Below, in pieces: positions 11,921-21,067 of a stretch of DNA of 64,000 nt (the stretch's first letter is position 1; each line of letters begins with the position of its first letter). The stretch is taken from the NCBI RefSeq assembly GCF_019112545.1, contig NW_025064884.1:1011454-1075453 (forward strand), read 5' to 3'. The position numbers and the translations under genes are program-made. Under the pieces are notes generated by a model. The model was not told the origin of the DNA. It worked only from the letters and a program-made list of their open reading frames with translations, and made no database searches. The DNA is from Guyanagaster necrorhizus. Lineage: Eukaryota > Basidiomycota > Agaricomycetes > Agaricales > Physalacriaceae.

Positions 11921-12852
11921 TCAATACACTCCAGGCACCAATCGATAGCGTACAATCTTTGCCCATTCGTTCCACTCTTCTCCAAATTGCTTAGATAGCA
12001 CTGCGTCTTCTTCACTCGAGCGAAGGATAAATGCCATGCCTGAAAATTCGAGATTTATTGTAGTGAGAGTTGATATAGGACTCACACAATGTACCAAGCC
12101 AAAGGATTCCCGCAGCAGCGCAAAAAGCTCCTGGCCAGGCCTGGAGATATCCACTCTCCCTGGTCCAAGACCCCGGGCATGCCTGCCATAGTCCAGTACC
12201 GACCAATATCATAATCATCCCTGTATAGCTAGGGTGCCTATGATAACGAAAACTTCAGGAAGATAACCTATGAACGTGGAGTCCAGTACACCTACCGGAC
12301 AAAGGAATACGGCCCGGTCGTCATCAGCCTGTGCTCTTTCTTCACCGTGTGTTCGAATGTGAACATTTCTCCCATCGTCCGAAAGCATATCAGTCGAATC
12401 ACTCCCCCGAGAATAACCAAGGTGGTGCCTAGGACCAGTAACAACGGCAGGGGGCCATTGACTTGCCAAATTCTTTCCGGATGACCGTCAGGCATGAACA
12501 GAAATCTGAGACCGATACCAGATAGCCTCCAGGATGGAATCCACTTGCTTAGAACGAGAGATACAATCTCAGTTCCTGCAATAGTCCATACAATGGCCTG
12601 GTGACAGCGCGTGAATTTAACCAATTGGTGGGAGGACAGCTTTACCTTCTGAATAAAATTAGTCACAGCAACATTCCGATATATCGTCCTCTCGAGCAAT
12701 GTCCTTCGTTCTGTAGGTATCGCCTCGTTCGATGCGACGGGTGGTGGAGTGGCAAACTTCGGCGGAGTTACAGCTCGTTGGTTCAAATATGCAGCAAGAT
12801 AGAGGAAGGTCAAGGGGACAAGGGAGCTCAAAAGGATTGGCATATCTTCCAT
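11921..12852 (-). CDS. Isoprenylcysteine carboxyl methyltransferase-like membrane protein
   Basis: Predicted to methylate the C-terminal prenylated cysteine of CaaX proteins using S-adenosylmethionine, in the endoplasmic reticulum membrane. The chosen start MEDMPILLSS (12852) begins a hydrophobic helix; an upstream ATG at 12942 in the same frame is possible. Introns of about 48 nt (near 12597-12644, GTAAAG...CACCAG), near 12233-12289 and near 12041-12088 give a protein of about 260 residues. The family signature is present: GEMFTFEHTVKKEHRLMTTGPY, then FVR|HPSYTGM across an intron, and the C-terminal RSSEEDAVLSKQFGEEW with its conserved acidic pair. Several membrane helices are visible. Such genes are often multicopy in mushrooms, so whether this is the housekeeping STE14 orthologue cannot be decided here. 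Confidence 0.85.
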
Positions 12853-12942
12853 GTTGTCGTGAGTGGTCGTTTGCTCTGGAATTGTGCGGATTTCTACACC
12901 CACCCCCCGGGTTAAGTATAACTTGCTGATTCTATGACGCAT

Positions 12943-13795
12943 GATTAAACTGTTCCATCGGCTATTAGATCAATCATAAAGGAAGGCCGTACATGGTCGT
13001 CCTATAAATCATCCCGGGTTGTTCCTGAAAAGAACATGTTCCTGTGACATATCAGAAGAACAAGCAACATGCGCACATAGGTATTTCAATCCCGCGAAAG
13101 AGAAACGATGGTCCAAATGCTTGCCAAATGGTGGCCTTGAGACCAAGCGTTCCCAGCCAGTTACAGCTGTTCTCATACAGCTTGACAGTAACATGTCTGT
13201 TTTGCGAGTGGAGAGAGCGGTTTGAACTTGGTCATAAACCACGGTTTTGCTGGTTTATGGCTACTTTGGCGATCTCCGATCTCTTCTCGTGCGCTCCAAG
13301 TCCTCAAACTCTGGTTTACGACCAACTTCGACTTCAAGTTCTTCCATCCTCCACAAAAACTTCCCTGACTGTCAAACTGTGTGCAAACGCCTGTTATGAA
13401 GTCCCAACTACCAACACAAGTTATCTCAGGCTGCGAATGTCGGCAGGGTTAGTAGAGTAGAAAGCCTCGACAACGTTGACACATTACGCATCTCACGCTT
13501 TGATAGGAGCAAGTCAACAAGACAAGATAATTTGCTATCCAACTTGGCACCAGGCTCTAGCGCTGCGGGAATAGGACAGAACTAGCGACACGATTAAATA
13601 ACAATAATGTTGAATCGGTATCCAGCCAGACTGATTGCCGATAGTATCGAATCTGGAAGTTGCTTTCGGACTAACGAAAGAGGTTAAGTCAATGCCCGAG
13701 GTGTAGTGACCCGTCACATCGATGGTTTAGAATAGCCAAGAAATCTGAAACGAAAGGACAGCAATAACCGCACCACGTACTATGTAGAATAATGA
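12943..13795. other. Intergenic, no gene recognised
   Basis: A 138-codon plus-strand frame at 13044-13460 has no family resemblance and is probably chance. Nothing else supported. Confidence 0.45.
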
Positions 13796-15814
13796 TCATG
13801 CACCTTTGCCATCCATAACGAATTTCCCCCACTCAATCCACCATTCATCTACAGCCTCTATCGCATCATAATTAAACTGTATCAACGTCGCCGCCCAAAC
13901 TTTGGCTGATGCCTCGTCTTCTTGATCAAGTGCTAAGGCCAGCGCCTCATCACGTTGATCACGTTCGGCACTAGGCGGTAAAGACATGAGGGCCGCAGCC
14001 TCCAGCTCCGAGGATAAAGAGCCTAGATTACGAGGCGTTCGTATCTTCTGATAGCCGTCCAGAAGAAGTGGAATCTGCTCCACAGACGAGAGCCTGGAGA
14101 ACAGATGAGGTAGAGTAAAGGCACTCTCGATCTAAAATAAAATCAGTTCTCTTCCTTATTGCGGTACTAGTTTACGATCTCACCGCCAAACAACTGGTCA
14201 AGGAATGAATTATTTAAAAAGGGACACTGAATTGCAAAGAACACGTACTCGGAGTATATTCCATAAAACTGGAACAAAGGTTCGATTAGCACGGACATCA
14301 AGAAGGTACAAAAAAAACACACCGGTCCGGGTATTCCCGCGTCCCCAATGAGGGCGAGGTTCCGAGTGGTATCAACAAGATGCGGAGCTACTTTGGGAAC
14401 CACCTGTCGTTCTCGATGACAGTGTGATGCCAGTCGCAGGAGCCGGAAAACCCTGGAAGTGAGTCGAATCAGCATAATCGGGCCGTCCGTTTTGACTCCG
14501 TAACTCACAATGAGTCACATTGGCCAAGAACATCTGCAAAGGCCTCCAAAATATCGGCGTTCTCTCCTTGGGATTGTACATTGTCGGACTTGCTGGGCGA
14601 CATAATTACGACGATGTATAGCTCAGGTCCATGCTATGCAATAGAGTTAGCCTTATAATGCAGACGATGAAATAAGAGTACCATTGCGCCCAAGACCATT
14701 CCATCAGAAATCATCCAAAGTTTAATCTGTTGAGAGAAATAAGTCGACTGTCAATTTTCACATCGCATAAAGAAACTAGAACTTGCAGCAGTCGATCGCG
14801 TTAAACCTTCCAGCTTGGGATCTGCACGCATAGACGCGACCGGGATACAGAACGTTGCACTACAACAGGGTGAGAGGGCACGGAACCTTTGCATGGTAAC
14901 ATGACGTACCCTATTACCTGGCGAATTCCGGTGTGTTGCAGAGTACTTTCGGAATCTTCGTCGCTATCAGTGCTGCTGCTACTGCTGTCACCATCGGATA
15001 GCGTCTCCGGTAAAAAAGTGCGGCTAATCCCACTGTCACCGTCGGCCCCCACAACCTAAAGTTATGAGAATTTTGGCTCATGGCGGAGCGAATAGTAAGG
15101 AAGAAAGATACCAGGTCTCCCTCTATCGTTTCCCCAGTCTTGGAGGTGACAATCGGTCTGCCAAGTTTCGACGTCGAGAACGAAACGATGTCTACTTCAT
15201 ATCTGATGTCGATCCCAGCTTGACGACATAGGTTGCGTAGATGGCTGCACAGAACACCGTGCTACCGAGGATCCCCTTAGATCAATTTCGGAAGACGACG
15301 GACTATTACATACAGGAATAGTGTGGAAGTCAGAGCCTAGATCAGACATGACTTGGTCAAAAAATTCGGTGAGTCCAATTGATCGAGACGTTCTTCCTGA
15401 TCGTAGCTGAATGATGAGTTTTATTTGTAGGACACTTGACAGAAGCACCTTCAATATATTCCAACCTGTCGGGATAGATGAGTTTGGCCAGGAAATACTA
15501 CAGGTTATCTACACACCCTGAAGCAGTGGTGCCCTTGTTTTGGAGCAAAGACTTTACACCAGGAAGACGGACCAGAAGACGCGCAGCATTTGGAGGAGCA
15601 CGTACACCACGCTGAAGGACCTTTAGCACCATGTGAAAGACCTGGTCATTAATACCAAATGGTTAAAACTTACCGGAACGTCTTCAGAGTTCTTCTCGAC
15701 CACGACGACATTGTGTCCAATTTGTCGAAGCAGATAGGCACACAGAAGACCTTCTAAGCTCGCTCCGATGATTATGCATTGTGCTGGATGAACGTCGTGT
15801 TTAGGTGTCGACAT
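13796..15814 (-). CDS. FAD-dependent aromatic-type monooxygenase
   Basis: Predicted class A flavoprotein monooxygenase (salicylate hydroxylase-like), using NAD(P)H and oxygen on an unknown small aromatic. Start 15814 gives the dinucleotide-binding fold QCIIIGASLEGLLCAYLL (GxSxxG variant of GxGxxG). Further exons carry RVPP-like GVRAPPNAARLL, the interdomain segment GDLVVGADGDSG (about 15045-15080), the second FAD motif LVDTTRNLALIGDAGIP (about 14320-14380), and the family C-terminus IRTPRNLGSLSSELEAAALMSLPP with YDAIEAVDEWWIEWG. Introns are short. Two oddities: a Ser/Asp-rich insert just after the GADGDSG motif (near 14945-15005), and a place near 15240-15290 where the frame shifts by one and no normal-length intron fits. 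The gene may therefore be recently disabled, or the splice is unusual. Confidence 0.75.
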
Positions 15815-17990
15815 CGCCAGAGGATGAGGAGTGCGAATATAGATGATGGTGAACGAGTGAGAAGAGTCAGGGACATGGTGATGGCCGCGAAGATAGAAAA
15901 TGGAATTTACGAGACCTATGACCTATCTATCAACGTTCACCCAATGACGCGAGATCGAAATGACGACAGATTCAGAACTGAGCGTAAGTGGCCGAAATCC
16001 AGACACATATCTTTACTAGACGCAGGGGCGATCGGAAGATAGAGCGTGGACGCCAGTCGCATGCAAGACCAAGGTTCGTTGTAAGGGACTGGTAATAAAT
16101 ATAATCGCTCCCGGGCCACACCATCAATCGTTGATCACCGTGCTGCGGAGTTTGCCGTTAGTCGATACCGTTTCCAAGTCACTTGAGCCTGCACAAGATG
16201 CTCGCTCGCAAGGAGCTTCTTCCCAGCTTGAGCAGCTGATCGCACAGCGTTGTTGCCGCCAGATCTTATGCGCAGAAAAAGAGCCGGTTAGTAGTTAGTC
16301 GCTATGGTAGAATCAAGTTCACGAGAAGATATTTTCCACCAAATGTTCACAACCTCGTTTGGGTTTGCGCTTTGTCTGAGTGTCTATCATCTCTTCGAAT
16401 CGGGAGAAATTATCACCGTCAATATCCGCTCGTCCGCCCGAAGGATAGCTTCTATCCTCAGGGAAAACCCGTATTAATTCGGCAATTCCCTGGTGCTGGC
16501 AGTCCCAAGTTGTTCATCCCAACATTATGCCATTGAGAATGTCCAGCGATACAGATATATGGCGGATACTTTTGTTCTCCAAACACGGTGAAACAAGGCG
16601 ATAGTCCTAAACAAAATACATGTCCCAGCCCATAAGCGCTGCAATTGAGTTTCACCCAATGAGACCCCAGTAGGACAGAGAACAAATTGGTGTAAAGCAA
16701 TGCTGGATTTGCCTTGAAGGACCTCCTAGTTTTCAGTAGGCGATGTACAAAGAATTGACAGTTGCATTGTAGACGGGCCTCATCCGAGAAGCTGCCACTG
16801 ATAAGTACAACCGATCTGGGCGACTTCCTGGCTTTCAGGGCCACGCGATAAAGCGGTTAATCACATTCTATCCGCTTGTCATTCCAAAAACAAGTGATAG
16901 TGTCCGCCTCTCGTTAGAGCTCTATACCACAGGGTCATGGGTGCCTATTGAGCTAGCATTCGACGGAGGTGATTGCATCCACCTCCTGGGACAGATAGGT
17001 CTTTGATCCTAAGGAATTTGAATCTTCTACGTTTCCCTGTTCCGGGCCGGGGTCGTGGACGGTAACGGAGAAGCGGGAAGTCGGAAGGAAACCGGATGGG
17101 ACAAGACACTGGAAATGGAGCCGCGACTTCATATGCGTAAGGTCGCTCTCCGTATCATCGCCTCTTATCGCCGTGATGATGTTCTGATTTGTATATGGAA
17201 GCCGCCACGAGATGTTTTTCGAAGTACACATGCGTCAAGTCAAGGATCATGATGCTGAACAAGGCACAAGCCAGGTGTGAGGAAGGAATCCTTACGTATT
17301 CAAGGACACTACTAGACTGATAAGTTCCGGGGCGGGCAAGGAAGGCTATCTGGGATCTTCCCTGCACTCACCACAAGGGCGGCATGATGAGACGATCGTA
17401 GGTACAGTGCCCAAGAAGGTGAAAACTTTTTGTTCGGGATTCGAGGTACATTACGAAGCTGAAGTGGAATGGGGAATTATCATGTTCCCGTGACCGTGTC
17501 GATGTTATGAACCAGCCACATATTGTTCTTGTCAGGATGCAGTTTCACGAATACGCGAAATAAAGAGGACACGCGTGGTGCATCGAGCATCCCGAGTCCC
17601 CGACACACTAGGATTATGAACTCCATGCAAATAGGGACACACACATCAACAAACCGATTTCTCTTCGCCATGCCTGAGCTCTTCAGGTCGTTGACAGAAG
17701 AGATGGTCCGGAGGGCCATAGCCTGATTCGGATTTTTCCCGGTCAGTGCTCTCTTCCCTTCAGATGAAGTTCGCCTTGAAAATAAGGCTGACAGAGGATG
17801 TCCCTCGATGACTGGAACGGCGCCGGCGAGGCCTCGATGTTCTGAGTTCGTCTGAGATATCACTTCGCATCCCAGGGCCTGACACTGTGGACAGACAACA
17901 GACATCTTCGTTGAACGAAGGCATCAGTACTCCTGCCCACCCAACAGCTCTCCTCGGAGACCTGACGGGTTCTTTGAGGATACCCCGTTT
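15815..17990. other. Gene-poor stretch
   Basis: Over 2 kb without a recognisable gene. Minus-strand frames at 16458-16844 (128 codons) and 17480-17905 (141 codons) resemble no family I know. The upper end could hold the decayed N-terminal part of the kinase-like pseudogene that follows. Confidence 0.45.
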
Positions 17991-17999
17991 AGCCTAACA

Positions 18000-18860
18000 A
18001 GACGATGTGTGCATTATAGCCTGGTGCGTTCCTCGTCACGTTCACGTGACAAACACCTTTTCCAGTGCAACATCCACCATATCGTACGAACATGGGATGG
18101 TCAGGACATGATGATCATCCTTGTATCAGACAGCATGAGGGGCATGGATAATCCCGCACTCCTCCGCCGAGTCGCCTGGCCTCCTTCCGTTTATCTGCAG
18201 GACAACCACTGCCTGCCCACGTTGCAGGAAGTCGTCATCGGAAACCTCGTCTTCGGTACCTTCTCCTATCTTCAGGGAGTGACAAATGCTCACTGGAAAA
18301 CCTTCGGCTAGGCTTTCGAATTCATGCTGCAAACATTGTAGGTCTGTCGTCATCTGGCATCGATCTTGATTGTTCGTATGCCTGACTCCTGAATGACCAG
18401 GTCCTCGGGTATCTCCATTCTCTCAAGGTTGCGCACCGTGTGAGCAAACATGTCCTGCCCAAGTTTCCAATCCATTCATGCTTGTTTCAGGATCTTTTCT
18501 GCGACAACTTCCTGGCCCGCTGTCGCAATGTTGGTCATGACGAGACGTCTTGGCGTCGTCCACGTTTATATCTGATCGATTTCGAGTTGGCGACCGTGTT
18601 CGGATCATCGACAGCCGCCCGAGACGATGTCTGTCCATGGGCCCCCACTGAGCTGGGAAGAGTACGCTCGTCCATGCCCAGATGAGGAAGCAGCCGTACA
18701 ACCCCCGCTGTCCGTTCTCGGTGGAATCTGACAGCTTGGTTTCGAGTTTGCTCGCCTGATCGATTTCACCATAGACGGGGAATCTGTTGCTGATGATGAG
18801 CGCTAGCGAATCCGCTGAGGAGTTTCCATCGTTGCACGCCTTCGTGCCAATGGAATGATG
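18000..18860 (+). pseudogene. Protein-kinase-like pseudogene
   Basis: Fragments in three frames follow the order of a mushroom protein-kinase-like family. First comes WDGQDMMIILVSDSMRGMDN with LLRRVA, then DNHCLPTLQEVVIGNLVFGTF (near 18190-18265), then a segment ending in LHSLKVAH-like residues near 18410-18445. Next are DNFLAR and WRRPRLYLIDFELATVFG (about 18505-18605), where the DFE triplet occupies the DFG position. The tail reads EEYARPCPDEE and, after an in-frame TGA at 18730-18732, QLGFEFARLIDF. Frame changes near 18310 and 18650 plus the stop rule out a normal product. The family call rests on motif order only. Confidence 0.6.
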
Positions 18861-18869
18861 ACCGCACAT

Positions 18870-19475
18870 CCTGATACTCGTCCCACCGCTGACTGCTGTT
18901 CGTGCTGCGCGTGACGGGCTTCATGTCCGGACACTGGGGAACGCATGTCCTTACCCCAAGCCAAGTGGTTCTATAGGGTATACCCTGAATGCTGACCTTG
19001 GGATAGTCCAGGGACAGAAAGCGTCACCCTAGCTAGGGCTTCAAGGTTCATAAGAGCAACATTGGGCCGATAATCCAAACGATGCTCACTACTTTTTTGA
19101 TCATCCAAGCATACCGTGATAATAGCCCTGCCTCTCACACTGAGTGCAAAGGCCCCTCTAGTATTGCGCGGTGTCCTAGACTAGGTAGAAAACAGTTTCA
19201 ATGTGCTTTAAATGACGTCGAGGTAACCGTTCGAAGTAAAATTGAGCTGCGAAGGAATATGACAGACCGCAGTAAATGGTAAAGCGATAGTAAGGACAGT
19301 AGGGGGTCAGTTAGTCACGCCACCGTGACGTATTCCTGAAACGGACAACCGAGTTTGAAAAATTAAGAATCTTTGGATGTCCACATTACACGGTTGCTGA
19401 TTAAGAACTGGTCTGTCTGACAACATTGAATGGCTACCATCAATGGTCACGACTCAGTGATCACTGTAGGTGTTC
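18870..19475. other. Intergenic, no gene recognised
   Basis: No open frame of note. It lies between the kinase-like pseudogene and the 3' flank of the tRNA gene. Confidence 0.5.
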
Positions 19476-19481
19476 AAAAAA
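19476..19481 (-). terminator. Pol III T-run after tRNA-Glu
   Basis: Six T residues on the minus strand, 18 bases past the tRNA 3' end, fit an RNA polymerase III terminator. Confidence 0.6.
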
Positions 19482-19499
19482 TTGATCCCTTCACATAAT

Positions 19500-19570
19500 T
19501 CCGACACGGGGAATCGAACCCCGAGCTGCCGCGTGAAAGGCGGCAATGTTAGCCGTTACACCATATCGGA
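19500..19570 (-). tRNA. tRNA-Glu (anticodon TTC)
   Basis: The 71-nt minus-strand sequence begins TCCGATA and ends TGTCGGA, giving a 7-bp acceptor stem with one T-G pair. The anticodon arm is GCCGC-CTTTCAC-GCGGC with TTC in the loop, so it decodes GAA and (by wobble) GAG glutamate codons. The T arm contains GGGGTTCGATTCCCC with the internal B-box promoter, and the A box TGGTGTAACGGC is present. There is no intron and CCA is not encoded, as expected for a eukaryotic nuclear tRNA. Confidence 0.95.
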
Positions 19571-19900
19571 TACATTAATTGTGGGTACAGTCACCTAACC
19601 ATACGATAGCCCATCCTACAAGATTTCCCTTTAATTACTCCTAACCCATAGCGCCGAATGGGAACGGAAGGGTATGGGTTCTGAGGGAAGCGACTGTATC
19701 CATGAATATACTAGCTGACAAACTAAATTGACTATTTCTGATAGATGTCCAGGACAACCGCTACAGAAACCAACTTAAAAGTGTAAAAGGGTGGACACTA
19801 AATATTATACTAATTTGCCATGCTTTCTACGGCTTCTCAGATACGATTCTACGATAAGCTGTTCGATTCTGGAGAACATGCCATTTATTACAGGTTGTCC

Positions 19901-20925
19901 TCAATTGGACTCTGCATACCTCTCCTTTACCAGGAATGAGATACCCTGTCCGAAGAAACCTTTAGCAATCTGCACCCCAAACCGCCTGCGCTCTTGTACG
20001 CATCGAACAGCACCGAATCCAGGGTAGAGGTGGAACTTATCTTGCGTTGGACTTGTAATCTGACTTTGGCGAGGATGAGTGGATAGAGGATCGCCATAGC
20101 TAGAGAAAGGTTAGGTTAATCCCTATGAATAAAGGACACCAATAGAACTAGACACGGCTCCACCAATGAAAGACTCTTCGGGACTGGGCTTGATTGTGGA
20201 GAAGCGGGAGGGAGAGAGTCTATCGGCGACTCTCTTGTAGATCTGAAAGACGGCGAGTGTAATTGAGGGATTGAGTGACAACATAATAGTGGTCTGGAAA
20301 CCTATGCTGTCTGTTAGAGAAAAGAGGGCCTAGTTGTTAAATGCATGTACCCCGCCAAAATCCAAAGAGCCCGCGCTCGCTATAAACGAGATTGACGACC
20401 GACGACAAACCCACGGCTTTATCTTGATCGGGATTTTCGTCGTTGTCGTCACGCTCAGCCTGAAGGCATAAGGTGATGAGATTCAACAACATCGACACCG
20501 CACGTGAAGCAACCCCAGCGATGAAGCCGAGAAAAAGTTCTTGCAATATCGGGAGAGATATTTTTGCTTTGGTGTCATTATAACGATGGCGAAGAACCGA
20601 GGTTCGCAAGAAGGAATGGATGTAATAGTGACAGAAACTGTTCGCAGTCAGCACCGCCAGCCCTGGACAGATAGTAAGCGGACTTGGAGACTAGAGACGC
20701 GCCCGAATCAGTTATTATGCCATCGTACACTGCAGCCAAGCCATATCTCCGGATAATATGCGGCAGAATGCGTATCCCATCGTGCAGTGAGTTGGTGCCT
20801 GTTCGTTTAGGGTGCAGCTGGAGTCGCGTCGCAGCAACATCCAGAGGATACGTGAGGACGTTAGCAAACGCGCTCCATACGGCGCCTGAAAGGGCTTAGA
20901 CGATGGGCGGGAGGGTACTGGTCAT
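19901..20925 (-). pseudogene. Mitochondrial carrier family protein, disabled (peroxisomal nucleotide-carrier-like)
   Basis: Homology runs through the whole carrier fold. The first repeat ALSGAVWSAFANVLTYPLD-x-x-x-TRLQ holds the PxD/E signature. Next is YDGI, then, across a 46-nt intron, LVSNFCHYYIHSFLR. The second repeat QELFLGFIAGVASRAVSM is followed by the AERDDNDENPDQDK linker, SERGLFGFWRGT, and a third repeat including SLNPSITLAVFQIYKR and YPLILAKVRLQ. This order resembles the peroxisomal adenine-nucleotide carrier group. Lesions: codon 10 after ATG 20925 is TAA (20896-20898), where relatives usually have a glutamine codon. The second signature motif reads SMLLNLITLCLQ instead of the usual P-x-N-x-x-x-x-R pattern. 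Near the C-terminus the frame moves between VRLQVQRKIS and QIAKGFFGQGISFLVKERY. A start downstream of the stop would lose little, so weak function is conceivable. Confidence 0.7.
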
Positions 20926-21067
20926 GGTTCAAGCTCAAGGTGAAGCGCACCATTGGAGTCGAGGTTAAGAAGATTGGCGTGCGTGAAGCTGACTAAGCTA
21001 AATTTCTGACTCCTTTACAGCGTTTGAGCGTCGACGGTCACTAGACTGTACACCCTGCTCTGCTGGC

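Noticed and set aside
13044..13460. 138-codon plus-strand frame between two minus-strand genes
   Set aside because: No family resemblance and no supporting splice or neighbour context.
4941..15814. Possible secondary-metabolite cluster (P450, methyltransferase-like, FAD monooxygenase)
   Set aside because: No polyketide, peptide, terpene or other backbone enzyme is present. The methyltransferase is of the membrane CaaX type and repeat debris separates the genes.
17480..17905. 141-codon minus-strand frame
   Set aside because: No domain recognised. It lies in a decayed region where such lengths occur by chance.
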